DNA from: Acestrorhynchus altus
Taxonomy: Eukaryota; Chordata; Actinopteri; Characiformes; Acestrorhynchidae
Length of the DNA: 64,000 bases
Assembly: GCA_034509495.1 (NCBI GenBank)
Contig: CM067507.1
Location: forward strand, 22,989,530-23,053,529
Reading direction: 5' to 3'
The notes under the pieces are model-generated. The model saw only the letters and a list, made by a program, of their open reading frames with translations. It searched no databases and was not told the DNA's origin. Position 1 is the stretch's first letter, and the number at the start of each line of letters is the position of its first letter. Of this stretch, positions 1 through 11,172 are shown in pieces. Made by a program: the position numbers and the translations under genes.

Positions 1-1165
1 TAGGACACATCCTGCTATTTCTAATCAGCAGTCACATTGTTAATTAATACCTGTACATGCCCCTGTCATAAAAGAGAATCCAACATTTCTGACAGGTGAT
101 GTGCTAATACTTCAGATAATGACTTGCTTACTTTCCTTCTCAATACTCAAGATAAACTTGTTTTCACTTGTCCAGTGAATCTGGTCCCAGATCTGGGCAG
201 ACTTTTAGACTATTCACTTTCGTGAAGGGATCTCTTGATTGTAGAATTTGGCAATGATAAATCTACTCCCTAAAGTGTGTTCCTGATGTTAACGAATTCC
301 ACCTAGGAAGGGATTCTGGGATTCTGAAATCATCAACTTTAGTTGCCTTCCATGGTCTTTCAGACCTTTTCAAGTCTGTACCAACTTGTTGATTTTACCA
401 CACAGAGTTTGATTTGTTTTGATTAATGAAAATTGAAAATGCAGTGTTCTAACCACTGAGCAATATTCTAGTGCATCGCAAAAACTTGTATTTATGAAAT
501 GTTAAGTGAACATTTTCAAGCATTTTTTATTTTACTTTTTTATGGCTTTAAGCTATGAGATTTCTCTTCATGCATGCTTTATTGTCTTCACACAGGCTTT
601 TTGTTAACCCCTTATTACATTACTGCAGCTTTTACTAAAACTACCTCCTTTACAGGCTATTCATCACATTACCTATACTTCTAAATGTAATCTCATTTTT
701 GTTTTCTGTCTCTCCATCCCATGTCCCGAGCTGCCCCTGCTGCCTTGCTGATGGTGGTTCATGTCCGCTCATGGTTGGGTCTGAAAAGCTTTTCCTTGCC
801 ATTATCACTCATGGCTTGCTAGAGAATTAAGTGCCTTGCTCAAGGGCACTTCAGTCATGTCTTGCCTGTTCAGGGAACTGAACCAGGAACCTTTCAGTGA
901 GGTTGGTTCCCTAACCACCAGGCCTTGGCTGCTCCCTAAACATCACTTTCAGCGTATTGAATATACAATATATGACAGTTTATTTTTTTAAATAAACTAT
1001 GAACAACTGTATTTTCTTTTTTGTTTTGAATATACCCTCTTTTCAGAAACTCACCATCACTTGTGTTATTAGGTTATTCCTTTCATAACAAATTCATATT
1101 CATTCCTTTCATAACTCATTTTAGAATGTTTTTATTTATGTATTGAAATTAGGTTTATGTATTAC

Positions 1166-1219
<54 letters not shown>

Positions 1220-1336
1220 GCTTTATTACTTCTCAATTGATTTGGTAATGGAAATACCTAAGATGACCCTGCATACTGTTTATTTTATATTATAGCATTT
1301 TTAAAAACTCTTAAGTTGAAATTAAATTGTACTCAC
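1..1336. other. No gene seen; decayed repeat and ATT array
   Basis: No exon with convincing splice sites was found. About 700-935 looks like a fish dispersed-repeat fragment with a 'cttgctcaagggcact' core; a related core appears in reverse orientation near 59550-59640. An (ATT)n microsatellite lies at 1166-1219. The rest is AT-rich and featureless. It lies downstream, in the minus-strand sense, of the exon at 1337-1387, so it is probably intron of that gene. Confidence 0.5.
1166..1219. repeat. (ATT)n microsatellite
   Basis: About 18 uninterrupted ATT units, seen directly. Confidence 0.97.
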
Positions 1337-4075
1337 GTGCAAAGCGGGCCAGGGGCCTGGGGTGACTTTCGCCTGTTTCATTTGCCACTGCAAACAGAGA
1401 AAAGAAAAGTGTGATGAAGAGATAAGCATATGTAGCCTGAGGACTGGATCTGCTTCTCTAGCTGAAGAGACGTTCCAACCCATACTGAAAATGTAATTTT
1501 TAAAAAATATACATATGTGTTCATAAGTATACCTACACTCATTTAAGACACATCTCATATTATTTAAATATTATTGGTGCACATCAACATCAGCACTGCA
1601 CCATGGCAGTTTAACAAGCAACCATCGGCAACCTTCTTGGCAAAATTGGTGGAGTTTTTTTGGTTTCCTCGTACAGACCTGATTATATGTCTTTGATAAG
1701 TTTGAGGTCAGGATTTGGAAAAGCCATTCAGATAATTTAATATTGGCCTGTTTCATCCATTCCACAACCACTTTTGATGTGTCATTGTTCTGTTAGAACA
1801 TCCCATTGTGTACAATTTACAAAATATTAAACTGAACAATTTAGAAATAGTGCTCCTTCTTCCTTATTTCCTTTACTCTGTAATATACAGTATCTGCAAT
1901 ATAGCTCTTCAACCGGCATTAAAACAGCTCCAAAGCATAACCACTGATAGTGTTCTTGGGATTTAATGCATTGCCTTAACTCACCCAAACAATTCAATGT
2001 TTGTATCATATAACTCTAAAACTTTGCTGAAGAAGGCTTTTACTTTGTCCACCAGCCATTGCTCCACTGCAATGTAATGACAGTGTCACTGGTGTTTCAG
2101 CTACTTTACGTTCATGGCAAGCTTGTGCCTTGCTGTTTGATTGTTCCTGACTTTCCAAACCAATTTTCTCTTAGCTGAGTGTGATATTTTGAGTCATTTT
2201 CCTTATCAGATTTGCACTCTGCAGAGCTCTTTTGACTTTCCCATTGTCCTGATTCTTGATTCTCTGTTAATTAACAGAGTGATCTACAGATATGATACAT
2301 CATAACAAACTGCAAGACTTAGCCTATCAAAGCATAGCAGCATAGCATGGTAATTTTAATCCCAGTTTAAATGACAAGGGAGCTCCCAGTGTATGTTTAC
2401 TGCTCTGTTCACATGTACATGCTCAACAGGCATGCAGACCTCCACTGGTCAGTGAGAGGAGGAGCTGATGATACCACTGACTCAGATATTAGTCTTGTTT
2501 GAGGTGAACTGCGCTTGCTGGTGGTCAAAGAAAGAAGCCAGTTGCAGTCAGGGTAGGAGGCTACAACAGTCATCAAGTCGGACAGTTGCCCTGTGCAGCT
2601 CATGGCGAAAACTGCACTGTGTATGAAACCTGCTGCCACCTCACTTTCACAAGATTATACATTTACATTTATGGCATTTAGCAGATGCCCTTATTCAGAG
2701 CGACTTACAAAAGTGCTTTGCTGTTCACTCACAAAATATTCTTAGCTAGCAGAAGAGGCTAGAGTCCAGAGGTTTCTCACACTTAGATCCTGTCAAATAC
2801 AAATGTCAAATTGGGGAATAACAAGATTCAGAATAAATCTTTAATATAATGGTGTGACCAAAAAAATAACCAGCATGCATTGGGGTATAGTGAAAATGAG
2901 AAGGGAGGGGCTGTTTGCTTACATGGTGTTCAAGTTTCAGAATAAAAGTCCTGAGAAGGAGTACATACTAATACACTAATAAGAACAATAATTAAAGATA
3001 TTCTGTTTTTTTTTTTTTGTTTTTTTTTTGAACAATTGTCAATAACATTGATCAATTTCCGACATTATAATTCAGGAAAACACAAACAATTTTATGCATG
3101 ATGTAATTGTTTTATAAAAAAATAAATTCATATAAATATCAAATATTCTATTAATGTTTACATGAATGAAAACAAATGTAGATTAATATCTCCTGAAAAT
3201 AAAAAGAAAACATTGTGCATTTGAGACTTTATTTCCAGGTGAATCGATGTACATCAAACTATGGAAATTTCATGCTAAACTGGTCAAGGGATCATCAGGT
3301 TAATGTGTGACCAGTAAGGGGCCATGGGTTAATTAAATTATCAATTAATTAACTAATTAGTTAATTAATTAAATTATTAAATAAATTATAATTTAAATTA
3401 AAACAAAAAACAACAAAGAAAAATCCTTTGCACTAAATTGCACTAGTATGTATCAAGTGTAACTGTTGTGGTCAAACCTTTGACCACAATTGTATATGAA
3501 ATATGCATTACAATGGCTATAATGATACATCTAATGAATATCAAATCTATTACATATGGTTGAATATTAAATATTAAACATTACTCTTTCTAAGGGAAAA
3601 TATATTACTGGAAGTTATCAAGCAATAATTGATATACATGAATGTTTCTGTATTTTCTTAAAAGTAAAGATGCTATAATTTGAAGAAATGACATTATTTA
3701 GACCCCCAAGTCTTATATAATAAAATGAAACCTGCAATTGAGCTAGCTTCTCATACTGTTCTTTGTGAGATCTGCTGGGAAATGTTCAAGGCAAAATGCT
3801 GAAGTGGAGCTTTGTGTTTTTTCAAAGTGGAGACAGCCAAAATACAAGGTCGTGCTCTGGGGATGGATGTGTGTGTGCGTAGGTGTCGTGACAGAAAGTA
3901 GAGAACATCAGTAAGTGGCCCCCATGGAGTTTAGAGCTGAGGGAGATCACACAGTGACTTGTTTCTCTGATAGAACACAGACATTACTGAGGTAATGCGG
4001 CCCCACAAGTCTCTAGGCTGTCAACAGTTCAGTGGACATGAGCCCTGTATAACAGTGTGTGTGTGTGCGTGTGTA

Positions 4076-4108
<33 letters not shown>

Positions 4109-6149
4109 GTGGTTTATCTTGCAAAGTCTCCACTGAAATTACTCCAAGCTACAAGCAAATCTTTATTTTAGTTTATGGTGTTGCAAGACAAATGTCATAC
4201 AAGATCAGGAAAGACAAATGCAGGTTTTGAACATGTCAAAGGGCACAGTCATTCAGTGTTATTTACACAAAGGAAGAAGGTGGGCCTCTTATTATGCTTT
4301 CACAAAAACACATTTGTGACAAAAACCATAACGCAATAAAGTCTAGTTGATCCTTGACTTTCAGCTACAACATTATGACTATCTCCTTTGTTCTACAATG
4401 ACTGTCCATCTATCAGCTTCACATACTGGAGCACTTTGTAGTTCTAATAACTACAGACTGTAGTTCATCTGTTACTCTGCATACTTTGTTAGCCTCCTTT
4501 CAGCCTGTTTTTTAATGGTCAAGACTCCAGAGGACCACCACAGGGCAAGGAAATTTGGGTAGTGGGTCACTCAGTACTGCAGTGAAGTTTTAATATGTTA
4601 AGATTTTCCCCAATCCAAATAAATGAATTTTGATTTGTGGGTTACATGCACATTCTATTCAAGAAACTGCATTTACATGCTCACTGCAAGTAACCCAATC
4701 CAAAATGATTAACATGTCGACCACCCTTATGAACAAGGTGGACCAAGCTGAGTGGCAGTGACATAACCAGCTGGTTAACCAGCATAACCACAAAAAAGTA
4801 TGACCACAATCAACGGCAACATAAATTAGACTTCTCAAGAGCAAACCAGCTAGCTGACCATCACAGGGTATGTTTGTCTATATGACCAGCTTTTCAACAC
4901 ATTTGAACATTAAAGCATCTTAACCAGCTTACACTATCCAAAACCAGCTACCAAATAAAGCTGGTATTCAGTGGGATATAAAATTCCTTGTAGATGCAAA
5001 GGCAAAAACAGACACACATCAATTGCTGTATAGTTTGTTGGTCCTCTAGTCCTTCACCAGTAGTCACAGGACATTGCCCACAGAACACTGTTGGCTTGAT
5101 ATTTCTGTTTAGTGGGCTATTTTGAGTCCATCAGTCACAGGTACAAATTCAACAAGCAGTTCCCACCCGACTGCCAGCTCAATCCAGCGCTGATGTGCAG
5201 ACACCACTTGCCACAGAGGGAGATAAGCTGCAAAGGCCTGGGGGCCTCCTGAAGAAAGCACCTTGCCCAGGAGCCAACGCTGAAGTCCAGCAGTCGCCAT
5301 GGAGACAATGTCTCAGTTTGCAGATAACAAAGCTCAGCAAACCCCTGGAAAAACAACTTTGAGCAGCTAGCCAGAGTCTATAATCAACAGGTGGTAGGGG
5401 GAGGGGGGGAGCGTCCCAGAGCGTCGTCCTCCGGGGAGCTCAACAGCCAAATAATACCTGCTCTGTGGTGGTCCTGTGGTCATGCTACGGCTGATCAGTG
5501 TATGTGTATCAGTGTTTATGTATCATTACTTCCATGTAAACAATATTTCCATCCCATATTTTCATATGTATCAACTGACAAGTGGAAAAAGGCAGGTGCT
5601 ATTTTACACACAGTGCAAAATTACTTTGGGAGGAAAAATATCAAACCACTAAAAATTTCAACAAGTGACAAGGACTGCATAAGAAATGGAAAGTTATACA
5701 ATAACAGGAGACAAATAGGGTCAAGTGAGAGAGAGAAACACAGTGGCAGAGACAGCAGATTGTTAAGTGGAGACATGCGAGCAGTTGTGGCAGATGGATA
5801 ATGAGGGGGATCAGAGGGCTTCAGAAGAGAGGACCCTTTTAGCCTGGCTGAGTCGGTGGGGACTGTATTGTGTCCAATATGTCTGCACTCAGGAGAAGGA
5901 AGAGGGCACTTCATTAGCGATAATGATTCCCCCTGCACCACTGCAAAAACACCAGTAATGCTGTGACGACCAACTGAGGGTCCCCTGCCGAGGGGCAGGC
6001 ACACTCCCCCCATCCTCTCCCTTCCTCCATCCCCAGCACTCTCTCTCTATCACTCCATCTCCTGTACCCAACTCTGAGACTCACTGATTAGCCAACAGGT
6101 GCTCTAATGAGCTCTCTGCTGGGTTTCCCATCACACACACATGCGTGCG

Positions 6150-6180
<31 letters not shown>

Positions 6181-6783
6181 TTATGCTGTTAGAATGTGTA
6201 TAGACAAATGGATATGCACACATTGTGCTACCTTTTGGAGCATTTCTGTAAGAATCAGATTGCATACAGCAGTAAGAATGGCAGTCAGTGGCAATGCTGG
6301 ACTGAGAATAGTCACATAGAAACAGAAATATCCAGCCAACAGCATCCTGTGGGCAGCATCCTGTGACCACTGATGAAGTACTAGAGGATGGAACTAGGTA
6401 GGAGTGAATAGTGACTGAACACAGTGTTGAAACACTCCAGCAGCACTGTGTCTTTTTTTTTCTTTGTAAATGTACAGAAATGTAAAGAACCCTTTGCAGA
6501 ACATTTATTGTCACAACCTTTATTATCAAATGTGACCTGGGAGTTGTTCTAATATAACAAATTAATAATAACTAATACACTTGACTTCTATTGAAAGTTC
6601 TTTATCTTCTCCTATAAAGTTGCAATTTTGAAGATGTTTTTATGTGTCAGCCAGTTTATATTTTTATGATCATTCTTCAATCATTATATTCTAAATAATT
6701 ATGTAAAATTAGTCACATTGTTCTCCAAAACTTTAATTCTTCTCCAGTTCTGTCAAATGTCAAGAGGTTCATAAGGTTCATAG

Positions 6784-6847
<64 letters not shown>

Positions 6848-7213
6848 NCAAATTCATATTCATAAAATTAAACAAATTAGCAGCATAATAATAGAAATTG
6901 ACTCCAAAAAAGCTTTTGTTTACAGAGCAGAGATAAAAAGAGTAGCAGCCAGACTGAAGTGTGAGTTTAGAAGATCTGACTGAAGGACTTTGTTTGAGTG
7001 ATTGAACAGCTGAATAACTAAGTGTGTGTTTGTCCAGGTGACATCGTCTTGCTGAGGGAGGAATGTTCCCGTTTGAAAGAAGAGTGTGAGGCTCTAAAGG
7101 AGGCCAACAGCCAATTGATGGAGAAGCTGCAGCTGCTGCAAAGGACACGGTAGAAAAACACACACATGCAGTCCTCCCTTTTGTCTATACCACATCTACA
7201 CCAGGACCCCCAG

Positions 7214-7289
<76 letters not shown>

Positions 7290-9548
7290 TATAGTACTAT
7301 GTTCTTGAAGGTGCAGGAAATCACACACATGGCAACCATTCCTTTTTTTACAAAGCAACAGGAATCACTCTGCAATGATGACATCATATCACCTCCATGC
7401 TGGTGGCCATGGTGACAGTAATCACAAAGGCAACTCTGGATGGCAGACCCAGGTTGTAAGAGAAAGTCCCTTAACTGCCTGCCCTGATTTAAAGAGCCAG
7501 GCTGTTTATGTAGTCATCATTCACACAATGAAAATGAACACACTCTCACAGTCATTCACATCTTCCCATCATAGACAAACTGAGTTGCCCACTCAGCAAC
7601 TCCAAACAAAAAGCACTCACCAGTCTATTCTCCTGTCATCATCAAATTTTACGCTCCAGCTATTTGATAAATTGAACACAGCGCACACTCATATGGTCAG
7701 TGTCTCACATCAGCATAACAAAGTGCCATAGTACATCAATAACAACATGCATGTGCAGCAGCAATAAGATTAGGAAATATAGACTGTGCAGAATCCTCAC
7801 AGTCTTCTTTTCACTGTCTGCTCTCTTCTGTACTGATTGTGGCCTGTTACATAAGCACTGCCACTTGACCTTTGAAAGGGTGTAATTACCACCATCCTAT
7901 GTTCTCAGCTGACATGTCATTTTGCCACTTGGACTGTATTGTTCCATGAATGCATCCATACAAATGACTAGGAGCACACAATCTGTCAGGAAAATGACAG
8001 ATCATTATATCTTATGAACCTCTTGACATTTGACAGAACTGGAGAAGCATTAAAGTTTTGGAGAACAATGTAGAAAATAATGTGACTAATTTTACATAAT
8101 TATTATAGAATATAATGATTGAAGGATGATGATAAAAATATACACTGGCTGACACATAAAAACATCTTCAAAATGGCAACTTTACAGGAGAAGATAAAAA
8201 ACTTTCAATAGAAGTCAATAGTATTAGTTATTATTAGTTATAGTTGTTTTATTATTATATTAGAACAACTCCCAGGTCATATTTGATAATAAAGGTTGTG
8301 ACAATAAAGGTTCTGTAAAGGGTTCTTTACATTTCTGTACATTTCCAAAGAAGAACCATTTTTGCAAAAGAGGTGTGAGTAGAACTAGGCAATATTTTGA
8401 CATTTCTATTGATATTGGGATATAAACAGGGTACGTTATGGGTTGAGATTACCTTTTTAAACATTCTATTTCAATTTAATGGAAATCTTCACTTTACCCT
8501 GCCCCCAGCTTCCCCTCTACTCTGCTCCCTTCCGCCCCATTCATGCTCTCAAATACACACTATGCGCTGTATTTTTAATGATAAACAGAAGAAGGGCTTC
8601 ATGGTGTGTCCTAACTTTTCACAACATATTTTTCACATCATATATTTTTATATATTTATATAAATTTATATAAATATATTATATATATATATATCATATA
8701 TCACCATTCAGCTAAAACATATCAGGAAATCATTTTTTTTCCATATCACCAAGCCCTAGGTGTGAGTGTGTAGAATCTTTAAATAGGTTAAGAACCTTTA
8801 CACCTACTTCTTCACATCTGTAAAAGGTTCTTCACTCACCCTTTATGTATAAAAATGGTTCTTCATGGAACCAAAAATAGTTCTTCTATGGCATCACTCA
8901 TAGAACCATTTGTTGCACATTTGAAAACTTGAAACACAGAAAAAAGAGATACAAGGTTTTTGCAGGACAGCAACAATATATACTTTTTTTAAAGTATGTG
9001 TTACTGCATTGACATTATTTCAGCTTCAGATACTTAGAGAGAGAAACATGAACATAAACATTTTTTTAGAAATTGCTCAACAAAGTACATAAAATGTTTC
9101 TATAATTCCCTTACATACATCAGAAAATAGTAAAACATCCTACATGTTCAGTTCATCATCTTTTACAAATGAACATTTTTTTTTCCATTTCAAAGATGCT
9201 TTGGCATAAAGTAGAAAACTGTTCATATGCTCACTCATAATCAATATTATAATCTCTTCCAGCTGCAAGCACAAAGAAGCCAATAAGACTACTGACTCCA
9301 ACAGCAGGACAGCAGTAAGCACATAGTAATTGGATTAACAGGACAAGCTTTTTTATACTCACACCCCCCATGACCATTAACCATCCAGTCTTACCGATGG
9401 TGAAGCTGAACCCATCAATGCTGAATGTGGCACTCCTACACTTTTTGAATCCTTGTTTTTTGGAGCTTGGCTCTGTCATCTTGCTCCAGAAGCTGCTTCA
9501 GACTTTGAGCCTCTCTGCCTCTGCTTGTTGTTGTCAGTCTTGGTGAGG
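1337..9548 (-). CDS. Unrecognised gene: first two coding exons (partial)
   Basis: The first coding exon is 9395-9479: ATG at 9479, 85 coding nt, donor GTAAGA. A pyrimidine-rich acceptor ending at 9549 suggests the exon begins at 9548 with about 69 nt of 5'UTR. The second exon is 1337-1387 (51 nt), with acceptor TTTGCAG and donor GTGAGT. The join is phase 1 to phase 1 and stays open: 28 residues including KKCRSATFSIDGFSF, then VANETGESHPRPLARF. The N-terminus is polar, has a possible 14-3-3-type RSATFS motif, and has no signal peptide or membrane segment. The intron is 8 kb, and the rest of the gene should lie beyond the left edge. I could not name the family. The matching phases, two canonical donors and sensible protein across the join are the evidence. 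It could still be an inactive copy. Confidence 0.6.
2655..2780 (-). mobile_element. LINE (L2-like) 3' tail fragment
   Basis: On the minus strand this reads into 'cttttgtaagtcgctctg' and a terminal 'aaatgtaaatgta' tail. It matches the tail at 11060-11170 closely, so both belong to one non-LTR family. Only the 3' end is present, as is usual for 5'-truncated insertions. Confidence 0.75.
4054..4111. repeat. (GT)n microsatellite
   Basis: Dinucleotide GT array with a few interruptions. Confidence 0.95.
4430..4575. repeat. Dispersed repeat, copy A
   Basis: Shares 'gaccaccacag' plus flanking sequence such as 'agcctcctttca' with 18985-19135 in the same order and orientation. This marks a dispersed repeat family that I cannot name. 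Confidence 0.5.
4765..4990. repeat. ACCAGC-rich dispersed repeat
   Basis: Repeated 'accagc' and 'gctggt' words, such as 'aaccagctggttaacc', occur with partial inverted symmetry. This resembles small non-autonomous fish DNA elements. It has no coding capacity. Confidence 0.5.
5109..5300 (-). CDS. Possible alternative first exon or small ORF
   Basis: A 63-codon minus-strand frame starts at an ATG in good context (tctccATGG), in a locally GC-richer patch. The roughly 100 bp upstream on that strand (5360-5460) contain several CpGs in an otherwise CpG-poor region, which is promoter-like. It lies inside the 8 kb intron of the unrecognised minus-strand gene and on the same strand, so an alternative promoter and first exon is possible. 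The frame runs to a stop without an obvious donor, the protein is not recognised, and 63 codons can arise by chance. Confidence 0.2.
   Translation of the reverse strand: MATAGLQRWLLGKVLSSGGPQAFAAYLPLWQVVSAHQRWIELAVGWELLVEFVPVTDGLKIAH
6132..6176. repeat. (CA)n microsatellite
   Basis: CA/CG-type dinucleotide array seen directly. Confidence 0.95.
6461..6775 (+). repeat. Left arm of a large inverted repeat
   Basis: This arm is closely matched, in reverse complement, by 8011-8351. Shared blocks include 'aaatgtacagaaatgtaaag', 'gacctgggagttgttctaat' and 'catttgacagaactggagaa' (the last as read on the right arm). The arms differ by scattered substitutions and by a block of about 12 bp present only in the right arm. 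The spacer is about 1.2 kb. This could be a foldback or non-autonomous DNA element, or two inverted copies of one repeat. Confidence 0.85.
6785..6848. repeat. (TA)n array ending in N
   Basis: About 30 TA units sit just inside the left inverted-repeat arm. The N at 6848 marks an unresolved base or a collapsed length. Confidence 0.97.
7038..7149 (+). CDS. Orphan coiled-coil exon
   Basis: A clear acceptor (tgtttgtccag) is followed by a phase-1 frame rich in Glu, Lys and Leu with heptad spacing, including EECSRLKEECEALKEANSQ and then LMEKLQLLQRTR. The frame either stops at TAG (7151-7153), making this a terminal exon, or splices at the weaker donor GTAGAA after 7149 (112 nt). I found no partner exon on this strand within the window. 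It lies between two (TA)n arrays and between the arms of the large inverted repeat, inside the long intron of a minus-strand gene. Its 112 nt length means it could not be a frame-preserving cassette of that gene even if inverted. A transposed or captured exon, or part of a nested gene starting beyond the left edge, are both possible. The family is not recognised. Confidence 0.5.
7218..7292. repeat. (TA)n microsatellite
   Basis: A long TA array about 70 bp downstream of the orphan coiled-coil exon. Confidence 0.97.
8011..8351 (-). repeat. Right arm of the large inverted repeat
   Basis: Reverse-complement partner of 6461-6775. It carries the extra 12 bp block near 8070 ('agaaaataatgt'). The outer end abuts 'aagaacc' words that recur at 8820-8910, so it may belong to a family with gaacc/ggttc ends. 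Confidence 0.85.
8640..8700. repeat. Imperfect TA-rich array
   Basis: 'tatataaatttatataaata'-type low-complexity sequence. Confidence 0.8.
8755..8935. repeat. Dispersed repeat with GGTTCTT/AAGAACC words
   Basis: Words such as 'aaaggttcttcact', 'atggttcttcatggaacc' and 'catagaaccatt' recur. Similar fragments are visible around 27455-27545, 29260-29370 and 38735-38800. The inverted symmetry suggests a small non-autonomous DNA element family. Confidence 0.6.
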
Positions 9549-9673
9549 CTGGAGAGAAAGAGAGGGGCTTGCTGGTTGGAAACTATCCCCTGGAGAGGTG
9601 GTGTGCGTGGGCAGCAAGGGTTGGAGACTTGCCCCCAAGGTGCAGAGGAGCTTGTGTTGGAGCCCAGAGTAGG

Positions 9674-9675
<2 letters not shown>

Positions 9676-9772
<97 letters not shown>
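9676..9772. repeat. (GT)n microsatellite
   Basis: Nearly 100 bp of GT. The long open frames on both strands here are products of the repeat. Confidence 0.98.
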
Positions 9773-9959
9773 GTGAGAGAGGTCAGGCTGAATGATTACA
9801 AGTGTGGTGTGCAGTTGCGATGCATCCTCCTGGAACACCTGCTGTCCCTGCCAGACTTCTACCAAACTCCACACACTCTTCCCTGCATCCTGAGCCTGCC
9901 CATGTGTCAGTTAATGAGAAGAAACTGCTGAAGATGGACAGAAAGACTCCAGTTTACCT

Positions 9960-10125
9960 CCCTCTTTTCTCTCTCGCTTGCTCGCTCTATCTCTCTGTCT
10001 CTCTTGCTCAGTCTTCCTCTCTTACTGTGATCCTCCCCACTGCACAGCTCTCAGTGCAAGCTTGTGAGCTCTCTCTCTTTATCTCTGTCAATCTATCCTT
10101 GCCTCTAATTCTCTCACCCACCCCT

Positions 10126-10156
<31 letters not shown>

Positions 10157-10200
10157 GTTTCTCTCTCTCATCCTTCTTTCCATCTTTTCTCTCATCTCAT
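9960..10200. repeat. CT-rich low-complexity tract
   Basis: Imperfect (CT)n/(TCTC)n polypyrimidine, densest at 10125-10170. Confidence 0.9.
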
Positions 10201-10769
10201 ATTTCCCCACTCACTTGTGTTAATCATGTGTGTGTTCATGATTCTAATCTTGTACACTACTGATCAACTGCCCACTGAAAACATCATGCTGTTTATTCCT
10301 TAACTCCAGTCAGTGTAAGTAACCGAGTGTGTATATTCCTGTATCTATTTTCAATATGATGCCACAATATCTTTTCACCAAATTCTCCAAAAAGCAGTAT
10401 ACAGTGTTTGACAGTGTTCACCTGTTTGAACCCCTCCCTTCCATCTATGTAGTGTATGCACTTTGTAGGTTATGAAATAACCTAAATAACCTTTCAAACT
10501 GTGCAAGACCTGTTTGATTTAAAGTAATTCAAATTCAGGTATCAGTTAATCTCCCTAATTAACATGCTCACTTGGTTTTTTAATTTATTTAGATATATTT
10601 TTGTGGTTTTGGTTTTCTTTTAAAGTAGTGCACTATGTATGGAGTGTGATGTAATTTGAGACAGGAACAGTAGTCTTTCCTCAGAACTCAGAAACCGTGA
10701 AAGAAGATCAGAGAGCTATCTAACCCATAAGCTATCAGGGCACATAAGCTAGTGAAAATTCATTGGTTC

Positions 10770-11172
10770 ATCATTCAACCTTGATGCTGACCTACAAAGC
10801 CAAAAACAGACCAGCCCCTCCATAAATGATGGCAATGGTCAAAACTTGGCTTGACCCACCATCCCTCAGAATGCAAGGAAAACATGCATCCAGACTCTTT
10901 TCTGTTCTGGCACCAAAATGGTGGAACGAACTTCCCCTGGGAGTCCGAACAGCTGAGTCCCTCACTGTCTTCAAATGCAGACTGAAGACTCATTTCAGGA
11001 GTATTTAACTCCATAAAGACATTTGTTTCAACAGGATCTAAGCGCGTGGAATCTCTAGATTCCAGCCTTGTCTACTAGCTAAGGATGTTCTAAGTAAACA
11101 GCAAAGCACTTTTGTAAGTCGCTCTGGATAAGGGTGTCTGCTAAATGCTGCAAATGTAAATGTAAATGTAAA
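10770..11172 (+). mobile_element. LINE (L2-like) 3' fragment with RT C-terminus
   Basis: The plus strand encodes the typical end of fish L2-type polyproteins: HASRLFSVLAPKWWNELP, then VFKCRLKTHF and a stop near 11008. A 3'UTR follows with 'gtaagtcgctctggataagg' and an 'aaatgt' tandem tail at 11153-11171. It is 5'-truncated and inactive. Confidence 0.85.

Noticed and set aside
9453..9931. Frames with (CV)n and (TH)n runs
   Set aside because: Produced by the (GT)n microsatellite. Only the short minus-strand segment at 9395-9479 has protein-like content and a donor.
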